From contig CAZKWY010000012.1 in assembly GCA_964556655.1 (NCBI GenBank), positions 1 through 23,616 on the forward strand: DNA of 23,616 nucleotides, in the 5' to 3' direction. The notes below the pieces were generated by a model, which worked only from the letters and a program-made list of their open reading frames with translations, had not been told where the DNA came from and did not search any database. Shown here in pieces: positions 15,693 through 23,355 of the stretch (within the stretch, counting starts at the first letter, position 1; every line of letters begins with the position of its first letter). Source of the DNA: CAZKWY01 sp964556655. GTDB taxonomy: Bacteria; Patescibacteriota; Minisyncoccia; Portnoybacterales; UBA2143. Made by a program: the position numbers and the translations under genes.

Positions 15693-16559
15693 TTAAATAA
15701 AGTCCTGCCAGAATTTAATATTTTTATTGACAAGGCTTTTTAATTCCCTGACATCGTCTTTTAAAGCATCTTTGAGATAATTCCTGTCTTGGTTAGATAA
15801 TGAGGCAGTGGGTTGACGGGTCAAAAAATTATCATAGAAATAATTAAACGCTTGATTAGATTTAAGAAAGTCTTTCAGCTGCTGACGCTGACTGACTCTT
15901 TTTCTTAAAAAAGTTAACCAGTCGTACCTCAATCTTTGGTTCTTGCTTATTTTAGAAGCTTTTAGCCGGACAGGCAACAATTGCCAAAAAGCCAATATCT
16001 TTTTTATAACCTCTTGTTCATTTTGGATAAATTCTTCAAAAACAACTATTTCAAATTGTTCCAGGGGAAAATTAGCCAGCCAATGTTTTTTTAAAATTCT
16101 AGCGTATTGAGCTCTTTTAAGATAATCGGGATATCTTTTGATAAAATCGGCAAGGCTGTTTTCTGGCACAGGATAATCTGGATTATCTTTAAAAAAACCT
16201 TGGCTCTGTTGCATTAAAAAGTGGGAATTAAGATAATCAATGGGATTTCTAAGGATCAATAAAAATAAAGGTGGTTCTGTTAAATGGCTCTTGGCATATT
16301 CCTCAATCCTAGGAGCAACTTTTTCCCCTTGCATAAAATATTTAGGCGAAGTATCTATTTTATTCTCTCCCTGGGGAAAGCAGCCAAGATACCAATCAAT
16401 GCCCTTGTCGTAATGGACAGAAAAAAAATTAATCTCTGTTGTCTTAGGCAAAGTAATTTTTGGATGGCATGCGAGCAAATTATATAAATAAGTGCTTGCC
16501 GCCTTCTGCGTGCCAAGATGGATAAGGCGCGGAAAATTTTCTTGGAAAGTTTTATTCAT
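15693..16559 (-). CDS. Sulfotransferase of the heparan-sulfate NDST/HS3ST-like type
   Basis: A 288-residue sulfotransferase whose motifs resemble heparan sulfate N- and 3-O-sulfotransferases. The 5'-PSB loop is HLGTQKAASTYLYNLL (14-29). K39-x2-E42 followed by INFFS recalls the catalytic Glu and K-x-x-E-x-x-F-F segment of those enzymes. YDKGIDWYLGCFP (50-62) and KIDTSPKYFM (67-76) fit the same group, where YxxGxxWYxxxFP and E/D-x-SP-x-Y are conserved. The 3'-PB motif is LILRNPIDYLNSHFLM (101-116), with R104 and S112. The start is the ATG at 16559; the GT4 upstream ends inside it (8-base overlap). It would sulfate a glycan hydroxyl or amine. The heparan-like comparison is from motif memory only, not an alignment. 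Confidence 0.86.
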   Translation of the reverse strand: MNKTFQENFPRLIHLGTQKAASTYLYNLLACHPKITLPKTTEINFFSVHYDKGIDWYLGCFPQGENKIDTSPKYFMQGEKVAPRIEEYAKSHLTEPPLFLLILRNPIDYLNSHFLMQQSQGFFKDNPDYPVPENSLADFIKRYPDYLKRAQYARILKKHWLANFPLEQFEIVVFEEFIQNEQEVIKKILAFWQLLPVRLKASKISKNQRLRYDWLTFLRKRVSQRQQLKDFLKSNQAFNYFYDNFLTRQPTASLSNQDRNYLKDALKDDVRELKSLVNKNIKFWQDFI

Positions 16560-17580
16560 CGCTTAAAACCGGCAATATTTTATTAACTACTTTTTGAGGA
16601 GTGAGGCGTTTCCTGAATAAGAGCTGTCCCTGATGAGCGATTTTCTGCCTTAAGGCAGAATGATTTTTTAATTCTGCAATTTTTCTAGCCAAGTCTTTTC
16701 CATCGGCTAATCGGCAAAACAAAACATTCTCCCTATCGATAAGCAACTCTTTAGCCGCCTCTGAACATCCAGTGATTAAAGCCACGCCTGAAGCTAAAAC
16801 TTCATATGCTTTATTGGGAATGACCCTTTTTGCTTTAGCTGTCCCGCCAAAAATTCCCAAACCAATATTTGCTTGGAAGATATATTCTCCCAGCAAGCGA
16901 TATGGCACATCGTCTAAAAAATTAACTTTGGGCAAATCAAGATCGCCGTATTTTTTTTTGATGTTGGTTCCTATAATATTAAATTCGATTGCTTCTTTTT
17001 TTAAAAGCCTGGCCGCTTCTATCACATATTCCACTCCTTGCAAGGGGATATAAGAACCGTGAAAATGAACCAAAAAATTATTTTTTTCTCTTCTCTTAGC
17101 CAGTCCGAAAAGATCATCGTCGGACCCTACGAAAACCCTGATAAATTTATTTCTTCTTAAGCCGAATTCTTTAATAAAATATCTGATATGGCTTTCTGTG
17201 TCTAAAAGGACTTTATCAGCTAAACGGCAGGAAAGCCAATCCAACGCCCAAGAGTAAATCGCGCGAAAGGAATACTTGGATGATGCCTTTCTGTCTAGTA
17301 CAGTTGCTTCGTAAAAGGAAGTAAAAGCGTCAAAAATAATTTTTTTTCTTGTTAGCATCTTGGCTAGAATAACAGACTGATAACCCGGAAAACCCACTAT
17401 CATTGTCTGATATTGGCCTCTGACCAAACGGTGCTTTTTGATAAGAGCAAAATATTTTTTTATCCCTTTCAGCTGAGTTCTGCATTCAACGACTTTCACC
17501 CCGCGCTTTTTCAAGCCTTTGATAATGACGTGGTTTCTGCTGTAAGAAGGATTGTAGATGCCAAAATAACAAACAGTCAT
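16552..17580 (-). CDS. GT4-like glycosyltransferase
   Basis: From the ATG at 17580 the protein has 342 residues. The N-terminal domain opens TVCYFGIYNPSYSRNHVIIK (2-21), a start typical of GT4-like enzymes that lack the usual GG loop. The donor-domain strand is VHFHGSYIPLQGVEYVIEAA (171-190), with FNIIGT (200-205) and LGIFGGTAKAKRVIPNKAYE (241-260). The second Glu of the E-x7-E motif is retained (E260 in NKAYEVLASGVALITG), while the first is not. A TTG-started extension to 17601 would run into the next gene upstream and is not preferred. The ATG lies one base after that gene's stop. No specific donor can be assigned. Confidence 0.8.
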   Translation of the reverse strand: MTVCYFGIYNPSYSRNHVIIKGLKKRGVKVVECRTQLKGIKKYFALIKKHRLVRGQYQTMIVGFPGYQSVILAKMLTRKKIIFDAFTSFYEATVLDRKASSKYSFRAIYSWALDWLSCRLADKVLLDTESHIRYFIKEFGLRRNKFIRVFVGSDDDLFGLAKRREKNNFLVHFHGSYIPLQGVEYVIEAARLLKKEAIEFNIIGTNIKKKYGDLDLPKVNFLDDVPYRLLGEYIFQANIGLGIFGGTAKAKRVIPNKAYEVLASGVALITGCSEAAKELLIDRENVLFCRLADGKDLARKIAELKNHSALRQKIAHQGQLLFRKRLTPQKVVNKILPVLSDE

Positions 17581-17581
17581 A

Positions 17582-18640
17582 TTAACTGAAAAGACTAACA
17601 ATCTTTTTGGCTAATTTTTCTAAATTATGACGCTCAAGCACCCGTCTTCTTAAAAAAAGACCTATCTCTTTTCTTTTTTCGCAAGAGAAATCTGAAAAAT
17701 AAATGATCTTATCCGCTAGGCCTTCAGCGTCTTTTTCGGCAAAAATTAACTCATCGGCATAAGGCCCAAAATCTTCTGCAAAGGCCTTATTGCAAACTAG
17801 CGCCGGAGAGGCGCAAGCCATAGCCTCTAAAACAACCTTGTCCGGAGAGCCAGTTGGACAAAGATTAATCAACAAATCAGATCGCTGATAATAATCAGCC
17901 AATTTATAATGAGGAACTTTCCCTTTCAAAATAACTGTTTCTGCCAAATTATTTTTTTCTATTATTTTTTTTATTTCTTCGAAATATTTCCTTTGGCTTT
18001 CCATCGCCACTCCGCCGATAATTTCTACCGCCATTTCAAGCTCTTTTTTCTTTTGCCGCACTAGAACGATAGCCTCAAGAAGAGTTTCATAATCCTTAAT
18101 GGGAGAAATCCGGCCCACGGAAATAATTTTTAAGCTCTTTCCCGCTGGCATCTTTAAAGGAGGAACAAAGCGGTCTGTATCAATGCCATGGCCGAGAACT
18201 ATCTTCTTTTCAGTTTTAATCCGAAGCCCCTCTTGGCTGGGCGTAGCTATTTTATCGGCTAAAAGGCTTACCAGCCGCAAACGCCAAGTAACCGCCCGAT
18301 GAGAATACCAAGCAATAATTCTTTTGTTAAAAATCCTGGCCAAAGGCGAAATTAAAATCGTGTATTCTGGATTCATATGGCAGAAAACTCCCTCTGACTG
18401 CCTCACCCACCGCCAGGCAATCCCATAAAAACGCCAAATTTTTTCTACTTTGCTTGAGCCATATTCTTTGCCCAATGAATAAACTTCTGCATTGGCCGGC
18501 AAGCTTGAAAGATCTCCTTTTTCCAAGCAAATAACTCTTAAAAAATCTACTTCCGCGGCTATTTTTTCCACCCAATTAAAAGCAAAGCCCGCTAAAGCAT
18601 CGCTTCTATCAACTTTTCTAGTAATCATCAAAAGTTCCAT
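17582..18640 (-). CDS. GT4-family glycosyltransferase
   Basis: From the ATG at 18640 the protein has 352 residues, beginning MELLMITRKVDRSDALAGFA. It shows the mid-protein GHGIDTDRF (150-158), the donor-domain opening KIISVGRISPIKDYETLLEA (171-190) with the phosphate-contact R177/K182 positions, and TGSPDKVVLEAMACASPALV (264-283) at the nucleotide-sugar site. E272 is the second Glu of the motif; the first is replaced, in a TGSPDK variant that I recall in other GT4 enzymes. The alternative TTG at 18673 would overlap the upstream gene by 25 bases and add an unlikely leader, so the ATG is chosen. The acceptor and donor are unknown. Confidence 0.86.
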   Translation of the reverse strand: MELLMITRKVDRSDALAGFAFNWVEKIAAEVDFLRVICLEKGDLSSLPANAEVYSLGKEYGSSKVEKIWRFYGIAWRWVRQSEGVFCHMNPEYTILISPLARIFNKRIIAWYSHRAVTWRLRLVSLLADKIATPSQEGLRIKTEKKIVLGHGIDTDRFVPPLKMPAGKSLKIISVGRISPIKDYETLLEAIVLVRQKKKELEMAVEIIGGVAMESQRKYFEEIKKIIEKNNLAETVILKGKVPHYKLADYYQRSDLLINLCPTGSPDKVVLEAMACASPALVCNKAFAEDFGPYADELIFAEKDAEGLADKIIYFSDFSCEKRKEIGLFLRRRVLERHNLEKLAKKIVSLFS

Positions 18641-18648
18641 AAAACAGG

Positions 18649-19779
18649 CTATCTTTTGGCTAAATTCTGCCAAAAATCAACTATTTTAGCAACGGTTTTT
18701 TCCTCGTTAAATTTTTCCTCCACCATTCTTTTGCCCCATTCACCCATTTGCTTGCTTCTCCAAGGATTATTCAAAAGGTAAAGTGTTTTTCTCGCTAACG
18801 CCTTTTCGTCCCCGACAGGAACCAAAAATCCGTTTTTGCCGTCTTCAATAATTTCTCGCGAACCGGTTGTCGCTGTGGCCACTACCGGCAGGCCGCAAGC
18901 TTGCGCCTCAACTAATACCTTGCCAAAGCTTTCATGTTTTGAAGAAGAGAGATAGACATCAGCCGCGTGATAATAGTTAACCAGCTTTTCCTGTCTCATT
19001 TTAGAAAAACTTTTAACAAATAGGCCGTGGCCCTCTTCTTTTTTTAGCTGGCTGCCGACTTTTCCTCTGCCTATCTGGCAAAAAGAAAGTTTACGATAAT
19101 CCTGATGAAGGAGAGCAACGGTTTTTTCTAAAGTGTGATAATCTTTTGAGGGATCTTCCCTTCCGACATTAATTACCATCTTACTCAAATTATGCTTCTT
19201 TTTTAGACAAGCTAACTCTTTTTTGCTGATTTTTTCAAATTTGCCCAAGTTAACAGGCGTAGGAATAATCCTAATTTTTTTCTTTTTGATGCCTGCAGCC
19301 ACCAGCTTATCCCTAATCCCAGAACTAACTACTCTGATGCCATCTGCCCCATCAATTAAAAACTTGCTAAGCATCAAAAAAATAGGGTTAAACCATCTTT
19401 CAAAAAGCCAGTATTTATTTTGCCAAAAATCCCCATGAAAATGCATTAACAAAGGAGCTTTAAACCTTTTTTTAATCAGCCAGCCTGCCAAACCGCATAA
19501 AAAAGGATCTTGGGTAACAATTAGACTGAACTTCTCCGGCCAGTAAATCTCTTTAGCGATATTATAAGCATCCCAAGCATAATTAAGCTTAGTAGAAGAA
19601 TTGGTCGGATAAACATTAACCCTTTCATCTATTTTTCTTTTGCGAAATCCCTTTTTAGAAAAGACAATGACATCCAAGCGCCCTGCCTTGCGAGCGTATT
19701 CCTTATGCCGTTCTATCACATCCCCTGTATAGTCCGCGCTAAGCCAAGTCCTATCTGTGCCAATCATTAAAATTCTCAT
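18649..19779 (-). CDS. GT4-family glycosyltransferase
   Basis: A 376-residue GT-B enzyme. The N-terminal region is MRILMIGTDRTWLSADYTGD, and the acceptor domain includes FHGDFWQNKYW (114-124), with RVVSSGIRDKLVAAG (149-163) leading to RIIPTPVNLGKFE (170-182). The donor domain begins VINVGREDPSKDYHTLEKTV (202-221), and the nucleotide-sugar site has the intact E283-x7-E291 motif in HESFGKVLVEAQACGLPVVA. The GREDPxKDY stretch is common in retaining GT4 enzymes. The start overlaps the TGA of the gene before it in an ATGA junction. It is followed by another GT4 after 8 bases. It probably adds a single sugar, with an unknown donor. Confidence 0.9.
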   Translation of the reverse strand: MRILMIGTDRTWLSADYTGDVIERHKEYARKAGRLDVIVFSKKGFRKRKIDERVNVYPTNSSTKLNYAWDAYNIAKEIYWPEKFSLIVTQDPFLCGLAGWLIKKRFKAPLLMHFHGDFWQNKYWLFERWFNPIFLMLSKFLIDGADGIRVVSSGIRDKLVAAGIKKKKIRIIPTPVNLGKFEKISKKELACLKKKHNLSKMVINVGREDPSKDYHTLEKTVALLHQDYRKLSFCQIGRGKVGSQLKKEEGHGLFVKSFSKMRQEKLVNYYHAADVYLSSSKHESFGKVLVEAQACGLPVVATATTGSREIIEDGKNGFLVPVGDEKALARKTLYLLNNPWRSKQMGEWGKRMVEEKFNEEKTVAKIVDFWQNLAKR

Positions 19780-20888
19780 AATATTTTTTTAAATAATTTA
19801 ATATGCTGGTCAGCCGCTTCTGGCCAGGAAAAATTTTTATCAATAGACAAAATTCTCTTTTGATAAAGATTGTATTGATTGCCATCCAGCAAAGTAATAA
19901 TCTTATTAGCTAAATCTGACTCGCTTAACGGATTAATAAAAATCAAATCATTTTTAAATCTTTGGTAAAAGCCAGTTTCTTTAGTCAAAAGGATCGGCTT
20001 GCCTATTTTAATCGCCTCCAGCGCTAAATTCGGACTCACCTCTGAGAGAGAAGGCAAAGCGACGAGCCATGCCCGGCCTATAACTGTCAGCAAATGAGAG
20101 TGAGAAAGTCCCTTTTTAAAAGAAATCTTGCTTTCTAAGCCGGTCTTTTCTGCCAAAGAAAGCAACTCTTTTTTCTGCGGGCCTTCGCCAATAATTTCCA
20201 AACGCAGGTCAGGATCATAAGGGACAACTTTTTCAAAGGCCTTAATAAGCAAGGCAATGTTTTTAAGCTTGATCAGCCGGCCAGCAAAAATAATTTTTTT
20301 CTTTGGCCCAGAACTGGATTCATTAAAGACCTCTATTTCTGGAAAAGGATTTTTAACGAGAGCGGTTTTTTCTTTGGCCAAAGAATAGTTTTTTAAATAA
20401 ATGCCTCTCTGCCATTCGGTAGAAAAAATAATGAGATCAGCTCTCCTTAAAACCCATCTGCCAAGAAAAATGAATATTTTTTCTTTAAAATTTTTAGGCT
20501 GTTGATAGTACTCTGACAAAGGCTTCTTCGTCCATCCTTGGGCAACCGCTTTTTCCCATAAAAAATCTCCGCCTAATCTAATCGCCAGCTTGCTCCCTCT
20601 TAATTTACCAGCTAAAGCAGAAGGCAAACCGCAACTAAAAAGATCTTGGGCATAAACAATATCTCTTCCAGAAGCCATATTAAACAATTTCCAAAAATAG
20701 ACAGCGTAACGGACGGGCAAAGGATAGTTTCTGGCCACTGTTTTAATAAAGGGCCTTTTCTTTCTGGCATAAGTAATTATTTTTACCTTTACGCCCCGTT
20801 CTGTGATTAACTTAGAAAGTTTTTTTAAATAAATGGCCGGCCCGCCAACAGCAGGCGGATAAATGCCAGCGGCAATAATGACTTTCAT
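19776..20888 (-). CDS. GT4-family glycosyltransferase
   Basis: A 370-residue GT-B enzyme. It starts MKVIIAAGIYPPAVGGPAIY, a clear GT4 N-terminus with a PPAVGGPA loop that contacts the acceptor. RLGGDFLWEKAVAQG (104-118) is characteristic of a subset of capsule and EPS GT4 enzymes. The donor domain starts IIFAGRLIKLKNIALLIKAF (199-218), with R204/K208 phosphate contacts, then LEIIGEGPQKKEL, and E283-x7-E291 in SEVSPNLALEAIKIGKPIL. The start ATG overlaps the upstream stop by four bases, as does its own stop with the next start. The gene is therefore tightly coupled within the GT4 block. The sugar donor is unknown. Confidence 0.9.
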   Translation of the reverse strand: MKVIIAAGIYPPAVGGPAIYLKKLSKLITERGVKVKIITYARKKRPFIKTVARNYPLPVRYAVYFWKLFNMASGRDIVYAQDLFSCGLPSALAGKLRGSKLAIRLGGDFLWEKAVAQGWTKKPLSEYYQQPKNFKEKIFIFLGRWVLRRADLIIFSTEWQRGIYLKNYSLAKEKTALVKNPFPEIEVFNESSSGPKKKIIFAGRLIKLKNIALLIKAFEKVVPYDPDLRLEIIGEGPQKKELLSLAEKTGLESKISFKKGLSHSHLLTVIGRAWLVALPSLSEVSPNLALEAIKIGKPILLTKETGFYQRFKNDLIFINPLSESDLANKIITLLDGNQYNLYQKRILSIDKNFSWPEAADQHIKLFKKIL

Positions 20889-22054
20889 AATAATGAATTA
20901 AAAATCTTGCCCATCTTAGAAGAAATCTTTTCCCAATGATATTTTTTCTCTACTAGCTCCAAACCTTGTTGAGAAAGTTTTTTTCTTAATTGCTCATCCT
21001 CTAAGATCCGATTAATTTTTCGGCCGATGTCCCGGGAGCTTCCTTTTTGACAGAATAAACCCGTTTTGCCGTCTTCTAAAAAATCAGGGATGCCTCCTAC
21101 TGGCGTGCCAATGATAGGCGTCCCGACGGCCATCGCCTCTAAAAAAACATTACCCAGCCCCTCAGAAAGGGATGGCCGAACAAAAACATCTGCCAGCGCA
21201 AGATAAGGACAAAGCTCGTCATGTTCTACACGGCCAAGAAATAAAACCTTATTCTCTAAAGATAAATCGCTAGCTATTTTTCTAAGTTTAGCCTCATCTT
21301 CTCCTTCTCCAATAACCAGCATCTTAAAAGACGGCGCTAAAAATTTTCCCGCTTTTATTAAATCAACTAAGCCATTTTTTTTCACTAAGCGCGAAACAGT
21401 AATAATGACCTTTTCTCCCTCGCCAATACCAAGGCGATCAGACAAATTTTTATCAAAACAGCCAAAATAAAATTTTTCCAAGTCAACTCCGTTCGGCACA
21501 ATAGCAATAGGCGCTTTGGCCTTATTTATCGAGGCTCTTTTTTTTAAAGATTTGCTGATAGCGGTTATTTGATCGGCTTTTTTAAAAATCATTTTATGCC
21601 AAGGCCTGACTAGAAGACAATAAAGGAATCCTATCCCTAAGACATACCTTTCTAAATGCTTTTCTGGATCACCCTCTTGAAGAGTAAGAACAACCTTTTT
21701 GCTTGGGAAAAACATCTTGACAAAAGAAGCAGCCACGCTAGCCTGGCTAGCCATAATGGACCAAATAATAGGATAGTTTCTTTTTTGATTAAGCTTTCTT
21801 GCTTTTAAAAACCCTGCCAAAGGAAGCGCTAATTTGTCAAAAGCCCCCCAGCCAAAGCCGACCCGATAAACATTGACACGACCTACCTTTTCGTATTTTA
21901 ATAAGCTCGGTTTTATCCGAGCCGTAATCAAATCAAATTGAAAACCTTTTATTCGGTCAGTAATCTCCTTGACTGCTATTTCAGCACCGCCCATCATAGG
22001 CAAATAGGCAGTAGAAAAAATGAGAACTGATTTTTTGGCTTGATAATTAGCCAT
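20885..22054 (-). CDS. GT4-family glycosyltransferase (first gene of the operon)
   Basis: A 389-residue GT-B enzyme and the most promoter-proximal gene of the minus-strand run. The acceptor domain shows STAYLPMMGGAEIAVKEITD (14-33), and IVPNGVDLEKF (185-195) links the two domains. The donor domain starts VIITVSRLVKKNGLVDLIKA (216-235) and has LVIGEGEDEAKLR (246-258) and the intact E298-x7-E306 in SEGLGNVFLEAMAVGTPIIG, followed by VGGIPDFLEDGKTGLF. Its ATG is 44 bases from the divergent gene's start, so the promoter of the whole operon must lie in or near that short gap. The donor is unknown. It could act early in glycan assembly. Confidence 0.9.
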   Translation of the reverse strand: MANYQAKKSVLIFSTAYLPMMGGAEIAVKEITDRIKGFQFDLITARIKPSLLKYEKVGRVNVYRVGFGWGAFDKLALPLAGFLKARKLNQKRNYPIIWSIMASQASVAASFVKMFFPSKKVVLTLQEGDPEKHLERYVLGIGFLYCLLVRPWHKMIFKKADQITAISKSLKKRASINKAKAPIAIVPNGVDLEKFYFGCFDKNLSDRLGIGEGEKVIITVSRLVKKNGLVDLIKAGKFLAPSFKMLVIGEGEDEAKLRKIASDLSLENKVLFLGRVEHDELCPYLALADVFVRPSLSEGLGNVFLEAMAVGTPIIGTPVGGIPDFLEDGKTGLFCQKGSSRDIGRKINRILEDEQLRKKLSQQGLELVEKKYHWEKISSKMGKIFNSLL

Positions 22055-22098
22055 ACTTCTTTTAAGATACTATAGAATAGGCTAAAAATCAATCAAAT
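22055..22098. promoter_or_regulatory. Divergent promoter region between the operon and the plus-strand GT4 gene
   Basis: This AT-rich 44-base gap must start transcription leftward and, unless a promoter lies inside gene 20885-22054, rightward. A minus-strand sigma-70-like pair is visible: TTGATT (22096-22091), a 16-base spacer and TATAGT (22074-22069), giving a very short leader of about 8 bases before the ATG at 22054. A weaker plus-strand pair is TTGATA (22040-22045), 17 bases, then TAAGAT (22063-22068), with the -35 element inside the neighbouring gene. No Shine-Dalgarno precedes either start. These are pattern matches only. Confidence 0.4.
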
Positions 22099-23283
22099 AT
22101 GATTAAAAAAAACAAAAGCCATAAAAAACCCTCTTCTCCAAAAATTCTTTTTCTGATTACTAAATCTGTTTGGGGGGGAGCGGCTAAATATGTTTTCGAC
22201 CTTGCCAGAGAAATGAAGAAAGAAGGTTTTGATGCCGCTGTTGCCGCCGGAGGGAAGGGCTCTTTAGCCCAAGAACTGGTTAAAGAAGAAATCAAATATT
22301 TTAATATTAGCTATTTTCAAAGAAAAGTTAACCCCTTTAAAGAACCGCTGGCTTTTTTAGAAATTCTTAGCCTACTTTTTCAAGCTAGGCCTGATATTAT
22401 CCACGCCAACAGCCCTAAAGCCGGGGGACTGGCCGGTCCAGCTATCTTGATCTATCGACTAGCCTTTTTTCTTAAAAAAATAACCTCTGTTTATACCGCC
22501 CACGGATGGGCCGTAGCGGAGGCAAGACCTCGCTGGCAAATCTTTCTTATTAAAATATTTAGCAAGGCCACCGCTCTTTTTTACGATAAAATTATCTGTG
22601 TTTCAAAAAATGATCGCCGCATTGCCGTCAAAGAAAAAATTGCGCCGTCCAGCAAGCTTTTTGTAATTTATAATGGCATTGAAGATATCCCTTTTCTATC
22701 TCACGAGCAAGCCTTCTCAAAACTAGTTCCACAAAACAATAAAGCTGTCCCCAAAAAAACTATCGGCTCTATTGCCGAATGGACTAAAAATAAAGGGCTC
22801 ATTTACTTGCTCAAGGCAGTCAAAAAAACACAAAAAAAGGGATATACCTTTAATACTATTCTTATTGGCAGTGGAGAAAATCCAGATAAAGATAAAATTA
22901 AGCGCCTTATAAGCAAATACAAAATTAAAAATATCCATCTAATAGAATTCATTCCTCAAGCGGCAAAATACCTTAAAGCTTTTGATGTTTTTATTCTTCC
23001 TTCTATTAAAGAAGGCCTGCCTTATACTATTATTGAAGCCATGGCCGCTGAAAGGCCTATTATTGCCTCTAAAGTCGGCGGCATTCCCGAGCTTATCAAA
23101 CATAACCAAAACGGTTTACTTGTTGAGCCGCGCGACAGCCAACAAATATGCCAAAGCATTAAAAAAATACTGGACAACCCGGCTCTTGAACAAAAGTTTG
23201 CTCAAAAAAATCGCCAAAAAATATCCGAAAAATTCTCTCTTAAAAAAATGGCACGCGAAACAATCTCCCTTTACCAGGAATAA
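22099..23283 (+). CDS. GT4-family glycosyltransferase (divergent)
   Basis: A 394-residue GT-B enzyme, the only gene on the plus strand. A basic N-terminal tail precedes the first strand, KILFLITKSVWGGAAKYVFD (15-34), with the GG loop. DIIHANSPKAGGLAGP (99-114) and SVYTAHGWAVAEARPRW (130-146) are characteristic of the WbpH/EpsD-like GT4 group. The donor domain starts TIGSIAEWTKNKGLIYLLKA (221-240), and the sugar-nucleotide site is E305-x7-E313 in KEGLPYTIIEAMAAERPIIA, followed by VGGIPELIKHNQNGLLV. It ends at a strong terminator. Being transcribed away from the operon yet sharing its intergenic region, it could supply an early step under separate control. Donor and acceptor are unknown. Confidence 0.9.
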   Translation: MIKKNKSHKKPSSPKILFLITKSVWGGAAKYVFDLAREMKKEGFDAAVAAGGKGSLAQELVKEEIKYFNISYFQRKVNPFKEPLAFLEILSLLFQARPDIIHANSPKAGGLAGPAILIYRLAFFLKKITSVYTAHGWAVAEARPRWQIFLIKIFSKATALFYDKIICVSKNDRRIAVKEKIAPSSKLFVIYNGIEDIPFLSHEQAFSKLVPQNNKAVPKKTIGSIAEWTKNKGLIYLLKAVKKTQKKGYTFNTILIGSGENPDKDKIKRLISKYKIKNIHLIEFIPQAAKYLKAFDVFILPSIKEGLPYTIIEAMAAERPIIASKVGGIPELIKHNQNGLLVEPRDSQQICQSIKKILDNPALEQKFAQKNRQKISEKFSLKKMARETISLYQE

Positions 23284-23306
23284 ATCAAAAGAAACAAAAT
23301 AAATGC

Positions 23307-23336
23307 AAAAAACAGGCCATCAAGCCTGTTTTTTTG
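23307..23336. terminator. Bidirectional Rho-independent terminator
   Basis: ACAGGC (23312-23317) and GCCTGT (23324-23329) form a GC-rich stem around a CATCAA loop, extended by flanking A and T runs. Read on the plus strand the stem is followed by a run of seven T (23329-23335), ending the GT4 transcript 24 bases after its stop. Read on the minus strand the A-run (23307-23312) becomes a T-tract, so it can also stop transcription of the SH3-domain gene ending at 23356. This fits a convergent junction between two transcription units. Confidence 0.85.
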
Positions 23337-23355
23337 CTTGTCTTATCAACAAAAG

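Noticed and set aside
18649..22054. Possible tandem duplication of the GT4 genes
   Set aside because: The three proteins share only the GT4 fold motifs. Their N-terminal domains and lengths differ and no long nucleotide repeat is visible, so recent duplication is not supported.
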